Below, piece by piece: positions 1 through 5,365 of a stretch of 8,191 nt of DNA. The first letter of the stretch is position 1; each line of letters opens with the position of its first letter. Source of the DNA: JBFMAE01 sp040756085 (lineage in GTDB: Bacteria > Desulfobacterota > BSN033 > UBA1163); the NCBI GenBank assembly GCA_040756085.1, contig JBFMAE010000314.1, positions 1 to 8,191 on the forward strand, given 5' to 3'. The notes beneath the pieces were generated by a model, which made no database searches, was not told where the DNA came from, and saw only the letters and a program-made list of their open reading frames with translations. A program made the position numbers and the translations under genes.

Positions 1-1208
1 CCCAGACCATTGATGCGCAACGCATTGTTGTGACCGTTCTCATCGGTCCATTCGCGGTGATCGATGAGACCCGGCGGAATCTCCTCCAGCCTGAAATCGA
101 CCAGGGTATAGGAGCCAATCACTATGGCATCGTTGCCCTGGCGGAGCATGTCAACCATCTTCTGCAGGGTGCGGGCGCTGCTGTAAAGATCGTCCGAATC
201 CAGCTGAACGGCATAGCGGCCGCAGGCTTCGGCGTGGAGTGCCTCGTTCCAGCAACCACCGATGCCAAGATCGGTCCTCTTCGGGACGATGTGCTTCAGT
301 TTAGAATTCTGCTTGGCGAGATCGGAGAGAATGGTTGTTGTTCCATCTGTCGAGTGGTTGTCCACGACGATGACATTGAATGGAAAATCGGTTTCCTGCG
401 ATAGGGCACTTTTCACGGCCTCGGCAATCGTATCTTTTCGGTTCCGCACGGGAATGACGACAGAGGCCTCCAGGGAGAAGGATTCCGGTGTTTGCTCAAC
501 CTCCCTCAAGTGATGTGGTGGAAGATACGCACCGATCTTCTTCAAGTAATCCGTGAAGACGGTTTCCATTTCCTTCTGGATGGCTCGATTTCGAGGATCA
601 ACGTAGGCAAATATCTTTTTACTGCCGGAAGGCTCATCCGTCCCTATCACGCAGTAGAGTGGCTCCTGCAGATGATACACAGAATGGTCGATGGAAACCT
701 TCAGGCGAAGATCGTAGAGGCCAGCAAATTTAACGCTGGGGATGACGCCATATTTTCTCAATGCCTTCCGGACGACGGGGACCGAAAATAGGATCATGGC
801 GCCGAAGTCAAAATCATCACGGACGCTCCCCGGCTGATAATCATTAAGTGGATGAAGGGTCTTCTCGTGTTCGCTTCCGTCATAGAAATCCGAATAGACC
901 AGGCCTGCTTTCGTGGACTCAGCCACTCTTAGGATTCTCTCCAGGGCTTCGGGCTCGATCGAAATTTGTTGGGCCGTCAGTAAGAGAAGAAGATACTTCG
1001 TTTGGATCCCGGCTAGAATCAGGTTGAGTGTGTCGTGTGACGGAAGGGGTTCGCCGACAAGAAAACGACACCTGTCCATTTTGAAATGAACCGGCTCCTG
1101 ACTGACGATTACGACACGTTCGACCAGGACTGACTTCGTCAGGGAAAGCAGGGTTTTCTCAAAGAAAGGACCTGGCCTGTGAGGGGTGACCACTGTGAGA
1201 GGCTTCAT
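1..1208 (-). CDS. Two-domain family 2 glycosyltransferase (3' end beyond window)
   Basis: The frame is open from ATG at 1208 (minus strand) to the left edge, giving about 402 residues with no stop seen, so the C-terminus is missing. Residues about 247-370 form a clear GT-A glycosyltransferase: ASVVIPVRNR (248-257), VVDNHSTDGT (281-290) and the metal/nucleotide-sugar motif LDSDD (336-340). The first 200 residues look like a second, degenerate GT-A fold (LTVVTPHRPGPFFEKTL at the start, GLVYSDFYD near 102-110). They have LLLLTAQQ where the first DxD would be expected, so this half is probably not catalytic in the usual way. The segment DYQPGSVRDDFDFG (123-136) is one I associate with large Bacteroidota-type glycosyltransferases. 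GGGAG at 1220-1216 lies 7 bases before ATG and supports this start. No signal peptide is visible. It should transfer a sugar from a nucleotide donor during surface glycan synthesis; donor and acceptor are unknown. It is transcribed away from the salvage operon. Confidence 0.88.
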   Translation of the reverse strand, partial: MKPLTVVTPHRPGPFFEKTLLSLTKSVLVERVVIVSQEPVHFKMDRCRFLVGEPLPSHDTLNLILAGIQTKYLLLLLTAQQISIEPEALERILRVAESTKAGLVYSDFYDGSEHEKTLHPLNDYQPGSVRDDFDFGAMILFSVPVVRKALRKYGVIPSVKFAGLYDLRLKVSIDHSVYHLQEPLYCVIGTDEPSGSKKIFAYVDPRNRAIQKEMETVFTDYLKKIGAYLPPHHLREVEQTPESFSLEASVVIPVRNRKDTIAEAVKSALSQETDFPFNVIVVDNHSTDGTTTILSDLAKQNSKLKHIVPKRTDLGIGGCWNEALHAEACGRYAVQLDSDDLYSSARTLQKMVDMLRQGNDAIVIGSYTLVDFRLEEIPPGLIDHREWTDENGHNNALRINGL

Positions 1209-1244
1209 TCACGATCTCCCATCATGCTTAAAGAGGTCGCGCTA

Positions 1245-1250
1245 ATATTA
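1245..1250 (-). promoter_or_regulatory. Possible -10 box for the glycosyltransferase gene
   Basis: The minus strand reads TAATAT here, about 37 bases upstream of the glycosyltransferase ATG, which would give a leader of about 30 bases. No convincing -35 box is found 16-18 bases further upstream, so this is only a candidate. Confidence 0.25.
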
Positions 1251-1289
1251 CCACATCTCCGACCATTAAGCACGCCGAAATTGTAAAAA

Positions 1290-1305
1290 GGGACGTTGTT
1301 GAAAA
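1290..1305 (+). repeat. Left copy of a 16-bp perfect inverted repeat
   Basis: GGGACGTTGTTGAAAA occurs here, and its exact reverse complement lies at 1540-1555, with 234 bases between. A chance 16-base match over such a short distance is very unlikely. The pair brackets the transposase remnant, so I infer these are end sequences (REP-like or subterminal) of the decayed element. Confidence 0.7.
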
Positions 1306-1360
1306 ATAACACTTTACAGGTGGGGTACGAAAGCTCTTGAGCTTTATCAGATCACGGTGA

Positions 1361-1518
1361 CAAGAGCTTCAGGTAAAGGGACAGAGGAGGAAGGTGTCTG
1401 AGTTAAGGGCGAGGGTATCGTACCGGTTGAGTCATGAGGTGGAATTTCTATGGCCAAGATTTCCAGACAACTGAGGGTTTGCACTTCAGCCATTGCCAAG
1501 TCGACTCGAAATTTGTGA
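1361..1518 (+). pseudogene. Remnant of REP-associated tyrosine (Y1) transposase, C-terminal HTH only
   Basis: Two adjacent plus-strand frames join into one recognisable domain. Frame A (from about 1361) gives KGQRRKVSELRARVSYRLSHE. Frame B (1441-1518) gives GISMAKISRQLRVCTSAIAK and a few more residues before a TGA at 1516-1518. Only two bases (GT, 1439-1440) separate the codon for E from the codon for G where one codon is expected, so a single-base deletion has broken the gene. The joined text resembles the DnaA-like helix-turn-helix at the C-terminus of IS200/IS605-related REP-associated transposases, whose HUH/Y1 catalytic domain would lie upstream. A TGA at 1358-1360 closes frame A, and no HUH motif is visible between it and the glycosyltransferase gene, so the catalytic part is lost. 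The flanking 16-bp inverted repeat fits a decayed element. The family call is by memory of the motif, not by search. Confidence 0.55.
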
Positions 1519-1539
1519 TCCCAGAGCAAATAGTGAAAG

Positions 1540-1555
1540 TTTTCAACAACGTCCC
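1540..1555 (-). repeat. Right copy of a 16-bp perfect inverted repeat
   Basis: TTTTCAACAACGTCCC is the exact reverse complement of 1290-1305. It sits 21 bases after the stop codon of the transposase remnant. Outside the 16 bases the similarity ends abruptly on both sides. Confidence 0.7.
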
Positions 1556-1641
1556 CAAATGTCCAACCACCGCTCAGGGTTGACAATACTTCCGAAAAAG
1601 AATAAACAAAAGAAGAGTTCTGACCCACCTACGCCAAGGCT

Positions 1642-1672
1642 TTGATGGGTAAAGGGGTTCGGACCGTATAAG
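1642..1672 (+). promoter_or_regulatory. Possible promoter for the salvage operon
   Basis: TTGATG (1642-1647) and TATAAG (1667-1672) resemble -35 and -10 boxes, but the 19-base spacing is long. A start near 1679 would give a leader of about 85 bases containing the hairpin at 1702-1731. A rival candidate is TTGACA (1580-1585) with TAAACA (1603-1608) at 17-base spacing; its -10 is weaker. Neither is secure. Confidence 0.25.
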
Positions 1673-1701
1673 TTAATCTTTTGACTTCTCATCCTAAAGG
1701 T

Positions 1702-1731
1702 CGAGGGGCTCAAGCTTCACTCTGAGCCTCG
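1702..1731 (+). terminator. Hairpin followed by T-rich run (possible terminator or leader hairpin)
   Basis: The arms 1702-1712 and 1723-1731 pair over nine base pairs (CGAGG...CTCA with TGAGCCTCG), with two bulged Gs and a 10-base loop. TTTATTTA follows directly. This could be the old terminator of the transposase remnant, or a structure in the leader of the operon starting at 1765. The T run is interrupted, so termination would be weak. Confidence 0.4.
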
Positions 1732-1764
1732 TTTATTTACCTCATCTCTAAAGACAAGTTTCGT

Positions 1765-3090
1765 ATGGCTGAATGGGTGAAAAATCAGCCGAAGATCACT
1801 GTGGGGATCATGGACCGGCAGACTGAAGTTACTGGTCGTCTGGATGGAAATTTCTTCGGGGATGAGTTCGGCCCTGTATCAGGCCGGTTTTCAGCAAAGG
1901 CTGAAGCGGGGATGATCGTGCTCCTCGATGAGGCCCATCGTGAAATCGCCCGTTCCCTATCAATTAGGCTTACAGCCAAAGAAGGTTCAATGTTTTCGGT
2001 TTTCAACGTCACCATCGGAAACCGTTTTCACTGGGAGAGAAAAGAGGATCAGACCTTTCAGGGGGATCTGATTCTCCGTCCGCGCAAGGACGGAACAATC
2101 TGCGTCATCAATGAAATCCACTTAGAGGATTATCTGACAAGTGTGATCTCTTCGGAAATGAGCGCCGCCGCTCCTATGGAATTTCTGAAGGCCCACGCAA
2201 TCCTTTCCAGAAGCTGGCTTCTGGCGGCACTGGATCGAAAGAAGAAGACAGAAGGAACATCTATACCGACGGAGAAGATCATTGAAAAGGAAGGAGAGAT
2301 GATACGCTGGTATGACCGGGAGGACCACGACCTCTTCGATGTCTGTGCCGATGACCATTGTCAGCGCTACCAGGGCATCAAGAAGATTGTATCCGAACAG
2401 GCCGGAGAAGCTGTTCGGGAAACCCGCGGGATGGTGATTACCTACCAGAATCAAATCTGTGATACTCGGTATTCCAAGGCTTGCGGCGGACTCACAGAAG
2501 ACTTCGACACGGCCTGGGATGATAAACGAGTCCCTTATCTCACAAGCATTTCGGACGCATCGGTCCCTCATCGCCTAATCAGGACAGAGGAGGAAGCTTC
2601 GCGTTGGATCCTTTCGAACCCCGAGGCCTACTGCCACACAAAAGACGAACGTCTTCTCGAAAAAATCCTTCCCGACGTTAACCGCGATACAAAAACCTTT
2701 TTCCGCTGGACGATCGATTATTCACGCGGGGAACTGGAAGAGATCCTGCAAGAAAAATCGGGTTTTGATTTCGGGACTCTTCAGGAAATCGTACCCCTTC
2801 GCCGTGGTCCTTCGGGCCGGATCTCCCGGTTGAAAATCGTCGGTTCGAAGATGAGCATGGTCGCAGGAAAGGAGCTCGAAATACGGCGCTGGCTCTCCCG
2901 GAGTCATCTTTACAGCAGCGCATTCCTTGTGACGGTTGAAGCCAAGCGATTTACCTTTCATGGTGCCGGATGGGGACACGGCGTGGGACTCTGCCAGATC
3001 GGCGCCGCCGTCATGGCAATCCGGGGATTTTCAGCGGAGGAAATCCTGAAGCATTATTTCTTGGGAGTAGAAATACAAAAAATGTATTAA
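1765..3090 (+). CDS. SpoIID/LytB-domain protein (peptidoglycan lytic transglycosylase-like), no signal peptide
   Basis: This 441-residue protein carries a SpoIID/LytB domain. It has LEDYLTSVISSEMSAAAP (120-137), whose E131 matches the catalytic Glu of SpoIID transglycosylases, then LKAHAILSRSWLLA (141-154). The C-terminus has HGAGWGHGVGLCQIGA (399-414) and GFSAEEILKHYF. A Cys/His-rich stretch, CADDHCQRY (194-202), with C232 and C240, may bind metal: Clostridioides SpoIID has a His/Cys zinc site, but the correspondence is my inference. Known SpoIID cuts peptidoglycan glycan stripped of stem peptides, leaving anhydro-MurNAc ends. There is no hydrophobic N-terminal segment, and a stop at 1723-1725 rules out an upstream in-frame ATG. 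The protein is therefore predicted to stay in the cytosol unless another export route exists. The ribosome binding site is weak. It is first in a run with a permease, MurU-like and AmgK-like genes. SpoIID here need not mean sporulation. Confidence 0.88.
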   Translation: MAEWVKNQPKITVGIMDRQTEVTGRLDGNFFGDEFGPVSGRFSAKAEAGMIVLLDEAHREIARSLSIRLTAKEGSMFSVFNVTIGNRFHWERKEDQTFQGDLILRPRKDGTICVINEIHLEDYLTSVISSEMSAAAPMEFLKAHAILSRSWLLAALDRKKKTEGTSIPTEKIIEKEGEMIRWYDREDHDLFDVCADDHCQRYQGIKKIVSEQAGEAVRETRGMVITYQNQICDTRYSKACGGLTEDFDTAWDDKRVPYLTSISDASVPHRLIRTEEEASRWILSNPEAYCHTKDERLLEKILPDVNRDTKTFFRWTIDYSRGELEEILQEKSGFDFGTLQEIVPLRRGPSGRISRLKIVGSKMSMVAGKELEIRRWLSRSHLYSSAFLVTVEAKRFTFHGAGWGHGVGLCQIGAAVMAIRGFSAEEILKHYFLGVEIQKMY

Positions 3091-3243
3091 GAATTCAAGG
3101 ATTCGAGGGGTCAAGGGTTCCAGTGTAAATACAGGGTTCAAGGATTCCAGGATTCATAGGTTCGAGTGTTTAATGATTAAATATTTGTTAAGATTCTTAA
3201 GAAGTTCACTTGACCACTTGAATCCTTGACCCCTAGACCCCTT
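3089..3243. repeat. Opposing arrays of degenerate 8-bp repeats between spoIID-like gene and permease
   Basis: From 3089, overlapping the stop codon, the plus strand shows units of 8 bases with consensus AAGGRTTC (for example AAGAATTC at 3089, AAGGATTC at 3097, AAGGGTTC at 3113). A second run in a shifted phase covers 3132-3163 (CAGGGTTC, AAGGATTC and so on). The minus strand then carries five consecutive units from 3243 down to 3204, of the type AAGGGGTC and AAGGATTC. The opposing arms can pair: 3106-3120 matches 3220-3234 over 15 bases with one G-U pair. A 10-bp palindrome, TTCTTAAGAA, lies at 3194-3203 between the arms. Such a transcript would fold into a long hairpin just upstream of the permease start. 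Confidence 0.85.
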
Positions 3244-3259
3244 TGGGGAGTAATAGTCC

Positions 3260-4543
3260 ATGTCCACACAGAAAACGACATCGCGAAATCCCTGGGCCTG
3301 GGTCCCCTCTTTGTATGTTGCCGAGGGGATCCCTTACATCATTGCGATGACGGTTTCGGTGGTCCTCTACAAGCGCCTTGGCATCTCAAACATCGATATC
3401 GCCCTTTATACAAGCTGGCTCTATCTTCCCTGGGTCATTAAGCCTCTCTGGAGCCCGTTTGTTGATCTATTCAGGACGAAGCGCTACTGGATCCTTCTGA
3501 TGCAGCTCCTCATCGGGGCCTCACTGGCCTCGATTGCGTTTACCATCCCGGCTAGCCGGTTCTTCCAGTATACCCTTGCCTTCTTCTGGGTTATGGCCTT
3601 CAGCTCGGCAACCCATGACACCGCTGCCGACGGCTTTTACATGCTGGGGCTCCCGGAGCATCTTCAGGCCGCCTTTGTCGGGGTGCGAACGACCTTCTAC
3701 CGCATCGCCACGATCGCGACCCAGGGCGGGCTCGTCATCTTTGCCGGTTACCTCGAAGGAAGCGGTCATGATATCCCGGGAGCCTGGTCCATCGCCCTCT
3801 TTGTGGCGGCTGTCGTCTTTGCAGGCTTCTTCCTTTATCATTTTTTTCTTCTTCCCTATCCGATTGCGGACCATCCGGCAAGCCGCAACCCTTCCACGTC
3901 CCTCGCTCGGGAGTTCCTCCACTCCTTCGGCCTCTTCTTCAGGAAAAAGGGCATCGTTACCATTCTTGCTTTCTTTCTCTTCTACCGGTTTGGGGAGACT
4001 CAGCTGGTCAAGATCATAGCACTCTTTCTGCTCGACCCCCGCTCAAAGGGAGGACTAGGGCTCACCACATCAGAGGTGGGAATCATCTATGGCACGGTGG
4101 GAGTCATTTCGCTCATGCTGGGAGGGCTTCTCGGCGGGTATGCCATTTACCGAAAAGGGCTCAAGTTCTGGATCTGGATCATGGTTTGCGCGATGCATCT
4201 GCCGGATCTCGTCTATGTCTATGTCTCGCAGGCCATGCCTGACAATTTCCATTTGATCAACCTCTGCGTTGCCGTGGAGCAATTCGGTTACGGCTTTGGC
4301 TTTACGGCCTACACAATGTTCATGATCATGGTTTCGGAAGGGAAGTACAAAACGGTCCACTATGCTATCTCCACGGGGATCATGGCCCTGGGTATGATGC
4401 TGCCGGCAATGGCAAGCGGCTGGCTCCAGGAGCAGTTAGGCTATCAGAACTACTTCCTCTGGGTCATGGCCGCGACGATCCCGGGGTTCATCGTGACGGC
4501 GTTGGTGAAAATTGATCCGGAGTTCGGTAAGAAAAAGACGTGA
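3260..4543 (+). CDS. AmpG/MurT-like major facilitator permease
   Basis: This 427-residue polytopic membrane protein has about 12 hydrophobic segments (for example about 14-36, 45-65, 77-97, 103-120, 174-198, 230-258, 273-295, 302-322, 333-358, 366-387 and 397-415). AmpG-like features are PSLYVAEGIPY (16-26) near the start, WSPFVDL (64-70) at the loop after helix 2, SATHDTAADGFYM (116-128) and RTTFYRIATIATQGG (143-157). AmpG carries anhydromuropeptides across the inner membrane, and the related MurT of Tannerella carries MurNAc. With MurU- and AmgK-like genes immediately downstream, free MurNAc or a small muropeptide is the likely cargo, but substrate cannot be read from sequence. GGGGAG at 3245-3250 lies 9 bases before ATG. 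The 8-base gap to the next start suggests translational coupling. A cytosolic C-terminus ends in GKKKT. Confidence 0.85.
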   Translation: MSTQKTTSRNPWAWVPSLYVAEGIPYIIAMTVSVVLYKRLGISNIDIALYTSWLYLPWVIKPLWSPFVDLFRTKRYWILLMQLLIGASLASIAFTIPASRFFQYTLAFFWVMAFSSATHDTAADGFYMLGLPEHLQAAFVGVRTTFYRIATIATQGGLVIFAGYLEGSGHDIPGAWSIALFVAAVVFAGFFLYHFFLLPYPIADHPASRNPSTSLAREFLHSFGLFFRKKGIVTILAFFLFYRFGETQLVKIIALFLLDPRSKGGLGLTTSEVGIIYGTVGVISLMLGGLLGGYAIYRKGLKFWIWIMVCAMHLPDLVYVYVSQAMPDNFHLINLCVAVEQFGYGFGFTAYTMFMIMVSEGKYKTVHYAISTGIMALGMMLPAMASGWLQEQLGYQNYFLWVMAATIPGFIVTALVKIDPEFGKKKT

Positions 4544-4550
4544 GAAGCCA

Positions 4551-5261
4551 TTGAAAGGACGACGATTCAAGACAGCCTTCATCCTGGGCGCCGGGCTGGG
4601 GACGCGGCTTCGTCCTCTGACGGAACGACGTCCGAAGCCGCTCCTGGAGATCGGAGGACGTCCCATCATCACTTATGCGATGGATCATCTCCTGAAAGTC
4701 GGTGTGGATCGCTTCATCGTGAACACCCATCATTGCCCGGAAGCCTACTCGGAAAAATTTCCTGACAGGCTCTGGCGCGGTGTGCCCATCACCTTTCGCC
4801 ATGAACCAGTCCTTCTGGACACGGCAGGCGGGCTGAAAAACATCGAAGATCTCCTGGACGAGGACGAGGCCATCCTCTGCTATAACGGGGATGTGATGAC
4901 CGATCTTCCTTTGCAGAGGCTCCTGGAGGTTCATGAGCAAAAGCGACCGGAGGTAACCCTTGCCCTGCGAAGCAGCGGTTCTCTTCTGAATGTGAACATC
5001 AATGAGGCAGGTGAGATCTGCGATCTTCGGCATACCCTAAGAAACCCGGGAGTCCAAAGCTGCCTCTTTGCCGGCATCTATGCCATGGAGACATCGATCC
5101 TTCAGTTTCTTGAAGCCGGCAAAATCGAATCCGTCATTCACGCCTTTATCAGAAGAATCGTGGAAAAACCGGGATCGATTCGGGGGATCGTCATAGACGA
5201 AGGCGAGTGGCACGACATCGGATCCATCGAAGCCTACGAAAAAATGAAAGGCAGCAGATAG
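4551..5261 (+). CDS. murU: Sugar-1-phosphate nucleotidyltransferase, probable MurNAc-1-P uridylyltransferase
   Basis: The product is 236 residues from TTG at 4551, close to the size of Pseudomonas MurU. It is a single-domain nucleotidyltransferase: GAGLGTRLRPLTERRPKPL (13-31) is the NTP-binding signature, LLDTAGGLKN (88-97) a MurU-type segment, NGDV (112-115) holds the metal ligand D114, and EWHDIGS (219-225) holds the second Asp. It should convert MurNAc-1-phosphate plus UTP to UDP-MurNAc and pyrophosphate in the cytosol. I chose TTG 4551 because it starts just before the first strand, lies 7 bases after the permease stop, and is preceded by GAGAAG. The longer TTG start at 4512 would add 13 mostly basic residues within the permease gene and lacks family support. 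Related glucose-1-P or mannose-1-P enzymes cannot be excluded from motifs alone; the AmgK-like neighbour favours MurU. Confidence 0.8.
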   Translation: MKGRRFKTAFILGAGLGTRLRPLTERRPKPLLEIGGRPIITYAMDHLLKVGVDRFIVNTHHCPEAYSEKFPDRLWRGVPITFRHEPVLLDTAGGLKNIEDLLDEDEAILCYNGDVMTDLPLQRLLEVHEQKRPEVTLALRSSGSLLNVNINEAGEICDLRHTLRNPGVQSCLFAGIYAMETSILQFLEAGKIESVIHAFIRRIVEKPGSIRGIVIDEGEWHDIGSIEAYEKMKGSR

Positions 5262-5262
5262 T

Positions 5263-5349
5263 TGGAATGCTGGAATACTGGAATGTTGGTAAAACGTTAG
5301 AAAAGAAGGACTGATCAATATTCCATCCTTCCACTAATCCATTATTCCC
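5263..5349. repeat. Opposing arrays of degenerate 8-bp repeats between murU and amgK
   Basis: The plus strand carries three perfect-phase units at 5263, 5271 and 5279 (TGGAATGC, TGGAATAC, TGGAATGT) and a decayed fourth. The minus strand carries four consecutive units from 5349 to 5318 (for example TGGAATAT at 5325-5318 and GGGAATAA at 5349-5342). The two arms are complementary and could form an imperfect hairpin around a 30-base loop. The design matches the spacer at 3089-3243, but the unit sequence is different. A further plus-strand unit, TGGAATGG, lies at 5352-5359. Confidence 0.8.
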
Positions 5350-5365
5350 CTTGGAATGGTTGCCA

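Noticed and set aside
30..791. Three plus-strand open frames in the left 800 bases
   Set aside because: They are shadows of the glycosyltransferase read on the minus strand, which has a full set of GT-A motifs and runs unbroken from 1208 to the edge.
1347..1628. Minus-strand 93-residue open frame
   Set aside because: It lies antisense to the transposase remnant, whose plus-strand frames give a recognisable helix-turn-helix. The minus frame resembles nothing, and its end is low-complexity Pro/Thr/Ser.
3089..3243. CRISPR array interpretation of the repeated spacer
   Set aside because: The unit is 8 bases, degenerate and contiguous without spacers, and its orientation flips midway.
3521..4360. 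Minus-strand and +1 frames within the permease gene
   Set aside because: They are shadows of a gene with about 12 membrane segments and AmpG-like motifs; their compositions are not protein-like.
4512..4550. Longer TTG start for the MurU-like gene
   Set aside because: It would add 13 mostly basic residues inside the permease gene. TTG 4551 places the first strand and the GAGLGTRL motif at the usual distance from the N-terminus.
4551..5261. Mannose-1-phosphate guanylyltransferase or glucose-1-phosphate thymidylyltransferase
   Set aside because: The protein is single-domain and short, with a MurU-type TAGG segment and an AmgK-like gene next to it. The alternatives remain possible but less likely.
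5351..5365. TTG start for the AmgK-like gene
   Set aside because: The TTG abuts the 8-bp repeat array and its bases run into a further unit at 5352-5359; an ATG follows five codons later and fits the family length.
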